Shown here: piece by piece, positions 42,718 to 55,171 of the stretch
Layout: each line of letters starts with the position of its first letter
How positions within the stretch are numbered: position 1 is the first letter of the stretch
Assembly (NCBI GenBank): GCA_033964015.1
Contig: CM066912.1
Location: 16,465,399-16,529,398, forward strand
Reading direction: 5' to 3'
Source: Scolanthus callimorphus
Lineage: Eukaryota; Cnidaria; Anthozoa; Actiniaria; Edwardsiidae
DNA: 64,000 bases
The notes under the pieces: model-generated
What the model was told of the DNA's origin: nothing
The model's input: the letters and a program-made list of their open reading frames with translations, nothing else
Database searches by the model: none
Translations under genes and position numbers: made by a program

Positions 42718-43713
42718 CAGACTAAATTACTAGCGTACGAATTCCTTGCCAATACCCGCTACCTTGCCCTAGGTATTGGTACGCTAGTAACTTAGTACTG
42801 GTTATCGCACCTTACCCCGCTACCTTGCCCTAGGTATTGGTACGCTAGTAACTTAGTACTGGTTATCGCACCTTACCCCGCTACCTTGCCCTAGGTATTC
42901 GTACGCTAGTAACTTAGTACTAGTCATCGTACCCTACCCCGCTACCTTGCCCTAGGTATTGGTACACTAGTAACTTAGTACTGGTTATCGCACCTTACCC
43001 CGCTAACTTGCCCTAGGTATTGGTACGCTAGTAACTTAGTACTGGTTATCGCACCTTACCCCGCTATATTGCCCTAGGTATTGGTACGCTAGTAACTTAG
43101 TACTGGTTATCGCACCTTACCCCGCTACCTTGCCCTAGGTATTGGTACGCTAGTAACTTAGTACTGGTTATCGCACCTTACCCCGCTAACTTGCCCTAGG
43201 TATTGGTACGCTAGTAACTTAGTACTGGTTATCGCACCTTACCCCGCTAACTTGCCCTAGGTATTGGTACGCTAGTAACTTAGTACTGGTTATCGCACCT
43301 TACCCCGCTACCTTGCCCTAGGTATTGGTACACTAGTAACTTAGTACTGGTTATCGCACCTTACCCCGCTACCTTGCCCTAGGTATTGGTACGCTAGTAA
43401 CTTAGTACTGGTTATCGCACCTTACCCCGCTACCTTGCCCTAGGTATTGGTACGCTAGTAACTTAGTACTGGTTATCGCACCTTACCCCGCTACTTTGCC
43501 TTAGGTATAGTACTGGTTATCGCACCTTACCCCGCTACCTTGCCTTAGGTATTGGTACGCTAGTGTCGCCCCATGTAAAGTAATCCAAGCAGATCTTGTA
43601 TTCCGGATTGTACGCTAGTAACTTAGTACTGGTTATCGTACCTTACCCCGCTACCTTGCCTTAGGTATTGGTACGCTAGTAACTTAGTACTGGTTATCGC
43701 ACCTTACCCCGCT
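42718..43713. repeat. 61-bp satellite array, copy 2 (about 16 units)
   Basis: Same unit as 30071-31578 with the same 48-bp interruption (about 43563-43609). It is split near its right end by the transposon at 43714. Confidence 0.92.
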
Positions 43714-44424
43714 CTCAGGCAGATTAAGGCATGGGTCTCGTCTTCTTTATCACCAATGTGAGGGGGTGGTCAAAATGTTGTTTATGATGTATCTTGCTTC
43801 ATGAAAATTTTTATGTTTGTTACTTTACATAAAATGATGACATCAGAACTGACCTTGCGTGTGTGACATTTAACCTTCTGGTGTCACGCAAGTATCCCTT
43901 TCATATTGTTTGGCTTAAAAGTCTGAGTTGAAAACCCCAATGAAACTAAACACCTTTTAACTTTTAACGTGTCTAATGGCAATGTCCTCACAACTGCATC
44001 TGGATAATTAGGACTTAATCTATTTTTACTGAGAAATTAAAGAATTACTTACTCGACCCAGTCCCCTGAAAAATATAATCGTGAGTATTTAACGTATTTT
44101 AGAAATATCTTCAAATTTTCAGATGACAAGTTGTACATGTTGATGGCCTTAATCTATTCATAAGAACAGGTTTCAAGAAAACTTGCGTTTAGCGCTCAGA
44201 CTTTTGACAAATATGTTGACAATTCGAATTTTTGGTGTTAAGAAATGTGATAGGTCACGTGATGAGTTGATGAAGAGTGTACATGATTGTTATTGAAGAC
44301 TTTATCCTTACCGATCTTATGAACAAGTTATTCCCTTGATTTGTGCATTCGCAAAAGGAGTTGACCACCCCCCTTAGTTTTAGGTCAAAATCAAGCATTG
44401 ACCCATGCCTTAATCTACCTGAGC
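43714..44424. mobile_element. 711-bp TIR element private to copy 2
   Basis: Ends CTCAGGCAGATTAAGGCATG and CATGCCTTAATCTACCTGAG are inverted repeats. Copy 1 shows the empty site CCCCGCTACC, so the target CT was apparently duplicated (43712-43713 and 44425-44426). The interior shows GGGGTGGTCAA and TTGACCACCCCC phrases in inverted positions. No transposase is encoded. Confidence 0.9.
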
Positions 44425-44457
44425 TACCTTGCCTTAGGTAAACAAACAAAGGTTGAG

Positions 44458-44593
44458 ATTTATGTTAAACGCCGTGGAGAAATAGTGTTTTGCTGACGTT
44501 TCGAGCGTTAGCCCTTCCTCTTTTCTCCGACGAAAGGCTATAACGCTCGAAATGTCAGCAAAACACTATTTCTCCACGGCGTTTAACATAAAT
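44458..44593. ncRNA. Inverted repeat of hammerhead-like Penelope remnants, copy 2
   Basis: Same structure as 31635-31772 with one or two substitutions (CCGTGG for CCATGG in the left arm, which improves pairing). Confidence 0.55.
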
Positions 44594-45660
44594 CATAGCG
44601 TTTGGTTGTTGTTGTTTTTCATGTGTACTAAGTTACTAGCGTGCCAATACGTTCAAGGCAAAAGGGCTCTACCTTGCCCTAGGTGTTGGTACGTTAGTAC
44701 CTTGGGCCAGTCGAACCTATTTACCCTGAAATAGGTACATGTATAATGCGACGTTTGTTGCAAATTAGTTGGACTCGGATAATACGACTGTTGTGCGAGC
44801 AAGGGGCAAACGCCGCGTTTTACTCGTATCGAATTCAATTAATAAATCATGCAAATTTTTGAAGAAGAAAAAACATTAATTTAAACGAGATTTTTTTTGG
44901 AACTAAAAATAAAAATGGCGCAAATGAAGATACGCCTCTAGGGCTGATAGAGTCCAGTAGTTTCTGGATGATTTCCTGGCTCAGCCATTTAGCCTAGTAC
45001 TCTAGGCTTATGCCAAACGCCGTGCCAGACTCGCGCCGTTCCAATACAAAACAATAGAAATTTCTTGATTATAAAGTATAATGAATCGGCATCCTTTGAA
45101 AAAGGCAAAGTTTGAGAGAAGAAGAGCGGCTGAAGTTCGGCGTTTGCCGTAGGCCTTAGAGTCGCGTCGAATATATTCAAAACAATAGATAATTTGTTAT
45201 TTGAAAGTGTAATGAGCTACCCTGGTTCCAGAGTCTCGAGCGTGCGTAAATTTCATTTAGTAATGAGTAGTAATGAGCCGGTATCTTTTGAAACAAATGT
45301 AATCGACGCGACCCTAGTTCGACGTACGCCCCAGGCCTAAGAAGCGCTATTTGAACATGTATCACGCGCGTCAATTGCTCCAATAAAGAATTGGGCCATC
45401 ATAAAAACTCTGTATTCCAAAGTGGATACCGTTACTGCTGGAAATGTATTATAATTCTAAATAGCATTTTGTTTACTTCTTTGAGACATAATTTGACATG
45501 AACTACTGCGATTTAGGTACGAAGTACAGGGTATCATTTCCAACTATGATGCACGGTTTCAGGAGCAACAATTGAAATAGGTGTATGCCTCATAACTTTA
45601 TCTTGAAAACCTACATTTGCAATTCGTCAGTCTTAAAAAACTTACAGTTTTTGGTTAATG
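44594..45660. other. Non-coding unit of copy 2
   Basis: Equivalent to 31773-32860; the palindrome there is damaged here. Confidence 0.4.
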
Positions 45661-45664
45661 TTAA

Positions 45665-46104
45665 AGCCGGGGAAATACGAGGCACAAAATCCCTCAACTT
45701 GTCGCGCAACATTGCTGCGTTGCAAGTATAATGTTTGTTGCTCGTTTTTCATCAAATTCACAACTTGTCGCCCACATTTTGTTTTGATGATCACACATGC
45801 GAGCCCAAGGCGGATTTGGCCCCTTAGCACCTCATTTCTATTGACTAATCAACTTGAATTGTAGGCAAAATGTTGCGCGACAAGTTGTGAGTTTGATGAA
45901 AAACGAGCAACAAAGCCAGAATTTGTGCCTCAAAGTAGACCCGCGCTCTACTTCGCGCAACAAGTTTTCACAACCTGCAACAAATGTTTTTGTTGCGCGA
46001 CAAGTTGTGGCGCGAGATGAAAAACGCGCAACATCGATTATCAACTTGCAACGCACAATGTTGCGCGACAAGTTGAGGGATTTTGTGCCTCGTATTTCTC
46101 CGGC
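45665..46104. mobile_element. TTAA-flanked MITE with TTGTCGCGCAACA sites, copy 2
   Basis: Same element as 32865-33305, TTAA at 45661-45664 and 46105-46108. Confidence 0.85.
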
Positions 46105-46108
46105 TTAA

Positions 46109-46900
46109 AGTACATTGATTACATATACAGTTCTTGACAAAAAGGGTAAAGCATAGCAAAATATGTTTGTATTCAATTCTAAGAAAGTGTGTATCCATTT
46201 TTAATGCAAAGTAGTTTCGCAATACAACTTGCTAGAAATTGGTATTCGTAATAACATTCAGCCGAGTAAATTTGGGATAATATTTTCACGGGTGTTTTCA
46301 TTTTTTCCCGAAATAGCCCGAGCCGTTTTCCTGACAGAGGTTTTTCAAGAACCACTCTCAATCAAATTTAACCAAACTGAAGGCATTTTTATACGTCCAT
46401 TCATCAGAATTTGACCATTGTTGACAGCTTTGAACAAACACGAACGGCCTCACACATTAACTTCCAGAACTGGAAAGAAAAAAAACGTCCCACTGTTCAG
46501 TCACAGCCTAGTAATTAATGGTTAATGTGCATTCTAACAAATGATACTTCTTTTGCTTCCACTCAAGTACGACAGCCATGTTCTGCAACTGACATTTGTG
46601 TAGCCACAATACTTGGTGGTGTTCTCTTCACAGCCATTTTTTAAGGACCGTCAACCTCATGATCTTCCTGTAAAAGAAATTTACCAAATACATCATAGAG
46701 AAGGTTTATCGCGAACAGCATCAGCGGTTATGAATATTGTACTTTAAGGACGTTTCGACTATAGGCTTGTTGTAGTACTGAGTTGAGTTGAGTAATAGTC
46801 TCTGAAAACCAGAACGAGTAGACTAAATTCTATTACAAGAAACCCATTAACATAGTACCAGACAGATTTTATGTATTGTTCAAATGTATCAATTACAATG
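46109..46900. other. Non-coding unit of copy 2
   Basis: Equivalent to 33310-34102; nothing recognised. Confidence 0.35.
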
Positions 46901-49900
46901 GCAGACATGACACCAGTATAGACAGATGTAAGAGACATTACTGGTGCAGACAGATATCAAGACATGACCAGTGTAGACAGATATTAAGACATGACCAGTG
47001 TAGACAGATATAAAGACATGACCGGTGTAGACAGATATAAAGACATGACTGGTGTAGACAGATATAAAGACATGACCAGTGTAGACAGATATAAAGATAT
47101 GACCGGTGTAGACAGATAATATAACGACATGACCGGTGTAGACAGATATAAAGACATGACCAGTGTAGACCGACATAAAGACATGACTGGTGTAGACAGA
47201 TATAAAGACATGAGCAATGTAGACAGATATAAAGACATGAGTGGTGTAGACAGATATAACAGACATGACCGGTGTAGACAGATATAAAGACATGACTGGT
47301 GTAGACAGATATAAAGACATGACCAGTGTAGACAGATATAAAGACATGAACAGTGTAGACAGATATAAAGAGATGACCAGTGTAGACAGATATACATGTA
47401 AAGACATGACCGGTGTAGACAGATATAAAGACATGACCGGTGTAGACAGATATAAAGACATGACCGGTGTAGACAGATATAACAGACATGACCGGTGTAG
47501 ACAGATATAAAGACATGACCGGTGTAGACAGATATAAAGACATGACCGGTGTAGACAGATATAAAGACATGACCAGTGTAGACAGATATAAAGACATGAG
47601 TGGTGTAGACAGATATAACAGACATGACCGGTGTAGACAGATATAAAGACATGACCAGTGTAGACAGATATACATGTAAAGACATGACCGGTGTAGACAG
47701 ATATAAAGACATGACCGGTGTAGACAGATATAAAGACATGACCGGTGTAGACAGATATAACAGACATGACCGGTGTAGACAGATATAAAGACATGACCGG
47801 TGTAGACAGATATAAAGAGATGACCAGTGTAGACAGATATAAAGACATGACCGGTGTAGACAGATATAAAGACATGACCGGTGTAGACAGATATAACAGA
47901 CATGACCGATGTAGACAGATGATAAAGACATGACCGGTGTAGAAAGATATAAAGACATGACCAGAGTAGACAGATATAAAGACATGAGCAGTGTAGACAG
48001 ATATTATTAAAGACATGACCAGTGTAGACAGATTATAGACATGAGTGGTGTAGACAGATATAAAGACATGACTAGTGTAGACAGATATAAAGACATGATC
48101 AGCGTAGACAGATATAAAGACATGACCGGTGTAGACAGAATATAAAGACATGACCAGTGTAGACAAGTACGTACATGTACTGAACACATGACCAGTGTAG
48201 ACAGATATAAAGACATGACCTATATAAAGACATGACCAGTGTAGACAGATATAACAGACATGACCGGTGTAGACAGATACAAAGACATAACCAGTGTAGA
48301 CAGATTAAAGACACGACCAGCGTACATAGACAGATATAGTAAAGACATGGCCGGTGTAGACAAATATAACAGACATAACCAGTGTAGACACATAAGAAGC
48401 ATGACCAGTGTAGAGAGATATAAAGACATGACCGATATAAAGACATGACCAGTGTAGACAGATATAAAGACATGACCGATATAAAGACATGACCGATATA
48501 AAGACATGACCGGTGTAGACAGATATAAAGACATGACCAGTGTAGACCGACATAAAGACATGACCGGAGTAGACAGACATAAATACATGACCGGTGTAGA
48601 CAGATATAAAGACATGACCAGAGTAGACAGATATAAAGACATGAGCGGTGCAGACAGATATAATATTATAGACATGAGTGGTGTAGACAGGGAATAAAGA
48701 CATGACCAGTGTAGACAGATATAAAGACATGACCGGTGTAGACAGATATAAAGACATGACCGGTGTAGACAGATATAAAGACATGACCAGTGTAGACAGA
48801 TATAAAGACATGACCGATATAAAGACATGACTAGTGTAGACAGATATAAAGACATGACCGATATAAAGACATGACCGATATAAAGACATGACCGATATAA
48901 AGACATGACCGGTGTAGACAGATATAAAGACATGACCGGTGTAGACAGATATAAAGACATGACCAGTGTAGACAGATATAAAGACATGACCGGTGTAGAC
49001 AGATATAAAGATATGACCGGTGTAGACAGATATAAAGACATGACCAGTGTAGACAGATATAAAGACATGACCGATATAAAGACATGACTAGTGTAGACAG
49101 ATATAAAGACATGACCGATATAAAGACATGACCGATATAAAGACATGACCGGTGTAGACAGATATAAAGACATGACCGGTGTAGACAGATATAAAGACAT
49201 GACCGGTGTAGACAGATATAAAGACATGGCCGGTGTAGACAAATATAACAGACATAACCAGTGTAGACACATAAGAAGCATGACCAGTGTAGAGAGATAT
49301 AAAGACATGACCGATATAAAGACATGACCAGTGTAGACAGATATAAAGACATGACCGATATAAAGACATGACCGATATAAAGACATGACCAGTGTAGACA
49401 GATATAAAGACATGACCAGTGTAGACCGACATAAAGACATGACCGGAGTAGACAGACATAAATACATGACCGGTGTAGACAGATATAAAGACATGACCAG
49501 AGTAGACAGATATAAAGACATGAGCGGTGCAGACAGATATAATATTATAGACATGAGTGGTGTAGACAGGGAATAAAGACATGACCAGTGTAGACAGATA
49601 TAAAGACATGACCGGTGTAGACAGATATAAAGACATGACCGGTGTAGACAGATATAAAGACATGACCAGTGTAGACAGATATAAAGACATGACCGATATA
49701 AAGACATGACTAGTGTAGACAGATATAAAGACATGACCGATATAAAGACATGACCGATATAAAGACATGACCGATATAAAGACATGACCGGTGTAGACAG
49801 ATATAAAGACATGACCGGTGTAGACAGATATAAAGACATGACCAGTGTAGACAGATATAAAGACATGACCGGTGTAGACAGATATAAAGATATGACCGGT

Positions 49901-50180
49901 GTAGACAGATATAAAGACATGACCAGTGTAGACAGATATAAAGACATGACCGATATAAAGACATGACTAGTGTAGACAGATATAAAGACATGACCGATAT
50001 AAAGACATGACCGATATAAAGACATGACCGGTGTAGACAGATATAAAGACATGACCGGTGTAGACAGATATAAAGACATGACCGGTGTAGACAGATATAA
50101 CACATGACTGGTGTAGACAGATGTAACAGGCATGACTGGCATAGCTGACACAACAGACATACCCGCAGTAGACAGACATG
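46901..50180. repeat. 27-bp satellite array, copy 2 (about 121 units), with an 879-bp higher-order repeat
   Basis: Same unit as 34103-39087. From about 48341 an 879-bp block containing shortened GACATGACCGATATAAA units is repeated at about 49220; for example AAAGACATGGCCGGTGTAGA starts at 48341 and 49220. The longest apparent protein frame (48220-50160, 646 codons, - strand) is produced by this periodicity. Confidence 0.95.
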
Positions 50181-51004
50181 GTGTTAATGGATATAACCTT
50201 TCTATAATGTTTCTTCATGACTGTTTAAGTTTGCTTGCACTTGAATATAACACAAAGTATTCTACAAGATTGAAAAAGACAAAAGCAATGCCAACAGCTT
50301 ACAGTACCTGTACTTGTGTTCATGTTCATGTGGTCCATTTCAAAGGATGCCAAGAGGAATTATCTTGGTTGGCATTATCTTGCACTTGTTTCCTGCTGTG
50401 AACACACACATCTAAAATCAAAGCGAACTAAATAAACACCTTTATTGTGTACATTATAAATATTGTCAAAGCAGTTTTACTGTATCTTGGTGCTAAGTCA
50501 ATAGTTAAAATGAACAAAATGAAATCGCAATAGCTTAAATTGAGTTAAAATAACTGATGACGTGAACAAGAAACCACAAACTCCAAGCGTATAAGAATAC
50601 TTACTTCGACTGCGATCGTTTGCAGCGAGTACGCCAGTGTTTAATGCTGTTATTTCGGCATCAGATCACAAGTAGCTCCTTCCCTTGACGTAGCGGTTCA
50701 TAAACAGGCTTTTCAAGTGTGAGATCCATGTCAACCAAAAGTAAAATGCTTACAAAGTCCACAAAACCACATGCCATGCCGTCCCAGCGATGCCGCCATC
50801 TTGGAATGAAGTGCAATCTATTTGATTCTATGTTCTATTGCTCTCAAATTATATGCTCTTTCCATTCAGCAACCCATAAATAACTCGTATATATCCTTTC
50901 CTTTTTCGTATCTTGTTATGAAAAGAAATTTGAAGGTCTAAAAGGCGGCCCGATTCCCGCAGCCTTTCTTTAATGGCGGATCCCATCGGTACCAATCGCC
51001 CACG
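50181..51004. other. Non-coding spacer of copy 2
   Basis: Equivalent to 39088-39910; nothing recognised. Confidence 0.4.
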
Positions 51005-51160
51005 GTTACAAAACCGCCACAGGTTACCAAACCGCCACTAGGTTACCAAACCGCCACGGCCAGGTTACAAAACCGCCACGTTACCAAACCGCCAGTCGGG
51101 CAGGTTACCAAACCGCCACAAGGTTACAAAACCGCCAGACCGAAGTTACAAAACCGCCAC
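51005..51160. repeat. Array of TTACAAAACCGCCAC sites, copy 2 (eight sites)
   Basis: Same order of sites and spacers as 39911-40084 with one unit fewer near the start. Confidence 0.9.
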
Positions 51161-51167
51161 AGTCCTA

Positions 51168-51170
<3 letters not shown>

Positions 51171-51203
<33 letters not shown>
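51171..51203. repeat. (CT)n microsatellite at the right duplication boundary
   Basis: About 16 CT units, followed by sequence not found in the other copies. Confidence 0.9.
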
Positions 51204-51205
<2 letters not shown>

Positions 51206-51859
51206 AGTTTTTGAAATATCTATTTTTAAATTTAAAATAGCTTCGCCGGAAAAAAATACAGCAAAGCTGCTTTTTGTTTTATTTTGTTTATAAACTTCTT
51301 GTTTATCAAGGAAAATGTCGAATTTCGCGCCGTGAAAATTGTAAACAAAGTCTCAAATCTGATACGCGAAAATATCAGACCGAAAATCAGCCAATCAGAG
51401 CGCGCGTACTATCAATGTCATATAATAATTTCTTATACGCCGGATATTATAGCATATTATATAGCAGAGAAAACATGAATTTTTTAATCGCTCTTCGTCG
51501 CAGCGAGCGCTGAGCAATAAGCCAGCGATACTCACATATATTAAGCTTAAACTCCAAAAAAATAAATAATGGAACAAATTCATAACATTTAACTGTTTCC
51601 ATGTACATTCTCAAAAATTCCCTGTAAAGTAAACTATTACATATAGTGACATGCGGTGCGTTAGTAGTACATGACAGACAGACAGACAGATTTTAGTTGG
51701 CACTGCGTAACAATATTACATGAGTGTTTTACCAAATAATGTAAGAATACACACACATATATAAGTACGAACACGAGAGTAAGCAACTATATCCTAGGGT
51801 ATTGGACTGCCATCTCTTGCTATCTTATCATGGCACTATAGCCTTTTTGGATCGTTCAT
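51204..51859. other. AT-rich intergenic sequence
   Basis: Downstream flank of the pentraxin gene. A (GACA)n tract lies at 51675-51691. CAGCCAATCAGAGCGCGCG at about 51387-51405 recalls motifs of the hairpin elements. No gene was recognised. Confidence 0.4.
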
Positions 51860-53924
51860 TCATTGCCTTATGTATTTACCTCCATAACGCCGCGCGGCGT
51901 TTCCTCCCTCCCATTTCCTCCTCCCATTTCCTCCCTGCTCATAAGACGAGAGACTTCTCTTTCCCCTTTTGGTAGGCAGCGCCCCTTCAATAGCACCGAT
52001 GATATCGAACCAGTCTACATTATTCCCTGCCACTTGTCCGCACGAGTTGAAATGGGGCCGTAAATCTTCATAGACTAACACCATATCCCAGAAGCCCATG
52101 TCAGAGACCGTCACTTTCAGACTTGAGTCCAGTCCCAGCATTAGTTCTCCTTCGCCTTTAGCCAGCGTCTTCTCTCTGATCTGGGTGTCGTGTGAAGAGA
52201 TGCGTGTTTTGTCCTTGTACGCGGTTACCATTCCCGTGCCGCTGTCTCGTGTGATACAGAAGCGGTGCCATTGCAAGTCATCATCCAAAGGGAACTTTAT
52301 TTCACTATCAAAAACAGAACGAGCTTATCAGGACAACCTATCAAGAAGTACAGGTCTTTTTGCGCTGAAACTTCACAATGAGCTAAGCATTTGAGTTAAA
52401 TAAACTGGCATATGCGAGATAAATATAGCAAGAATTTAGTTTATTAGCTGATTAAGTTAAGTTACGACATCGCGTTTCCATCGAGTGCAAGGGGTCGATC
52501 ATTTGACTCTTGAGGGGTATGAAGTTTTCGAAAAAGAAATCCTGCATGGCCCAAAAGGCGGAAAACAAATCCCTGCAGATCAAATTCGTTATGTATTTTC
52601 CAAATAAATATCATGCACCATCGTTGAGAATTTTAAAACAATTCTTGCAGAATTTTAAAACAATCCCCCCCCCCCCAAAAAAAAAGTCAAATGGTCTGGA
52701 TGCCCCTTGTCATGGGGAATTTGAGAAGTGATGCCATTGTCATACGAGCTGGATCCATTTTCGGGTAAGAACAACACTACCCCATACCTCCCTCCCACTC
52801 TGAACATCATGGAGACCTCATTATCTTTTCTCGTCATGTCCAGGCGGAACACAGGATCTTCTTGCGCCGGCTGAGTGTAGTTAAAGATGTGATACGTGCC
52901 GTAATTGGGCTCGTAATTCAGCGCGGTCCAGATACAGAAGGAGAACTTCCTCAGTAGGTCCACACCTCTGATGACTGCCTGTGCATGCGTGCTTGGCTCG
53001 GTGAAGTTCAGCTGAGTTGTTTCTGATAACAAATAACATTAGCACGTGTAAGCCATGCATACATTCATACGATATCCGATACACAGAGCCCTTCCGAAGC
53101 ATTGCATGTTTTCGCCATGAACACATGCATCTAGTCACAAGAGGTGCGCAGTTCCTGTATACTGTACTGCATCACACTACACACCTTGACATTCTTGGTC
53201 CTTGTTGGGAGTTTGATTCTCAGGACACCAATCCAAACACTCAACAGTTGGTATTTCATGTGCGCCTGTTCCACTTCGTCGCCTCCTCTTTCCACTAGAC
53301 TGACCTGCTACAGCATAGCGACAGCCATAGCACTGTGTTGCGTCACCACTGGTTTTACAACCTGAATTCCAAGCGACAAAAGAGATTACTGAAGATCATC
53401 AATGGCTGTGACACAGTGGGATAAAAAGATAGATGGGCCGTATGTGCGTATGGATGGATGGTAGGGTAGAGCATGCTCCTTCCCGGTAAATTTTGGACTT
53501 TTCCTTTAGGGACGGCCCAAATGCACCACAATGTGGTGCTAAATTGCAAGATTTTGGCTAATTCTCACCTATTAACAGCGTAGGAAACCAGCTGCAGATG
53601 AAAACGTGATGTGAAACGACAAAAACGCGCACCTACTATGATAATACTAATTTGGAAAATGTCAGGGTTTTGGGGCATTTGCTCATTTATTTTGGTAACC
53701 AGCAATGTGGTGTTAGACAAGAAATAGATGAAATTGTTGAGTGGAACTGAGTATAAGTGTGGAGTGCGGAACGTGCGGAATAAGATGCCAGACTAACCGG
53801 CAAGGGGGTCGCATGCCTGGTGGCACGGTATTGTACATATGTTCTGGAGTTCGTCATAAACATTGCTGTCTTCGTCGCATGTAGTGTTTGTAGCTGAACG
53901 AGTAATCACGTGAGCATCAGCAAT
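51860..53924 (-). CDS. Pentraxin-domain protein, 3' part (four exons seen)
   Basis: Exons in coding order: 53924-53798, 53361-53185, 53023-52746 and 52304-51860, all with GT-AG borders and compatible phases (1, 1, 2). The first two encode a Cys-rich region (NTTCDEDSNVYDELQNICTI, CHQACDPLAGC, TQCYGCRYAVAG) with a dibasic run GKRRRRS that could be a furin-type site, then ECLDWCPENQTP. Exons 3 and 4 form a pentraxin (LamG-like) fold: LLRKFSFCIWTALNY, YHIFNYTQ, VFRLDMTRK, then EIKFPLDDDLQWHRFCITRD and VTVSDMGFWDMVLVYEDL. The paired Cys of FCIW and RFCI are conserved. A basic tail (KRGKRSLSS to YIRQ) follows. The protein is probably secreted or extracellular and may bind ligands with Ca2+. The 5' end is not found; upstream sequence is filled with transposons. 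Confidence 0.88.
52488..52709. mobile_element. 222-bp poly-C MITE in the last pentraxin intron
   Basis: CAAGGGGTCGATCATTTGAC at the left is roughly mirrored by GTCAAATGGTCTGGATGCCC and CTTG at the right, with a C run at 52665-52677 just inside. It is related to 9587-9775. Its right end is about 36 bp from the donor of exon 3. Confidence 0.7.
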
Positions 53925-54469
53925 CTGTCCGAAAACAAAGGAACAAGTTGACATTTTTCTATGCCAATTGATAGCGGAGCTCCTTGCGGCGGCAGAGCGG
54001 AGCACCATACCTAGGAAAACAGCGTCAAAATGTAAATGTAGCATTTCGTAGTATTGGGTAACCTGTGCAATGTGCTAGGGATCGATCCGAATTTTGGACG
54101 TCTCGCAAGTCCCGGATGTGCAACATGTCCGTGGTTACTGAAAATTTACGTGAAAGCGATGTACAGTGCAGTAGGAACACATTCTCGGGACAGTTTTATT
54201 GGCTTGCTCCCAAGATTCTCCCAATCGGAGTTTCAAGGACTAGAAAAGACACCTAACTGGAGTACCATGCTATAAACGTGAAGAGAAAGCCGTGGAATAC
54301 AAACAATTAAATGTCGTAATATAAAGATTTAGCCACTGGCTAAAAGCGGAGCTCCCGGTTATAGTTTTCTAAGTTAATGAGAAAAAAGTTTGCCATTGTT
54401 CATAGATAGTCTATCATACCACGTGGCTAAGCACTTACACCCCCCTTCCCGAAATATATATTATTTTTC

Positions 54470-55165
54470 TCCTATGATGACGTCATTGATGACTTCGAAA
54501 GATATAAGCCTTTTCTCGTTTGATGACGTCATCGATGACGTCATATTACGTGGCCACACAGTTGCTCCCCTTTGTTACATAGACAACTTCACACATGTTT
54601 GGTTGTCTGAGGTTCATCCCTTCCCGAAATATATTCTTTTTCTCCTGTGATGACGTCGTTGATGACGTCATACTACGTGACCATGCAGTTGCACCTCCAT
54701 TGCCACTTAGACAACTTCACACATGTTTGGTTGTCTGAGGTTCATCCCTTCTCGAAATATATTCTTTTTCTCCTGTGATGACGTCATCGATGACGTCAAG
54801 CCACGTGACCATGCCATTGCCATTGCCACTTAGACCACTTCGCCCAAGTTTGGTTGTCTGAGGTTCATCCCTTCCCGAGATATACTCTTTTTTTCCTATG
54901 ATGACGTCATCGATGACGTCATACCACGTGATCATGCAGTTGCACCACTATTGCCACTTAAACAACTTCACCTAGTTTGGTTCATCCGAGGTTTATCCCT
55001 TCCCGAGATATACTCCTTCCCGAGATATACTCTTTTTTTCCTATGATGACGTCATCGATGACGCCATACCACGTGACCATGCAGTTGCACCCCGCTTACC
55101 ACCTGACACAACTTCCCTCCTCCCCCCACCCAAGTTTGGTTGTCTGAGCTTCATGCCTTCCTGAG
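54470..55165. repeat. CRE-palindrome minisatellite array A (about six units)
   Basis: Units of about 120 bp contain GAGGTTCATCCCTTCCCGAA, ATATATTCTTTTTCTCCT, a variant of TGACGTCATCGATGACGTCA, CACGTGACCATGCAGTTGCA and ACAACTTCACACATGTTTGG. Perfect double palindromes are seen near 54523, 54777 and 54900. Confidence 0.88.
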
Positions 55166-55171
55166 ATATGG

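Larger units (their letters stand above)
40144..51203 (+). repeat. Large tandem duplication, copy 2 (11.06 kb)
   Basis: Repeats copy 1 block by block. It is shorter because both satellites have fewer units, and it carries a private 711-bp transposon (43714-44424). It ends in a (CT)n tract at 51171-51203. True tandem duplication or two haplotypes joined by the assembler are both possible. Confidence 0.92.
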
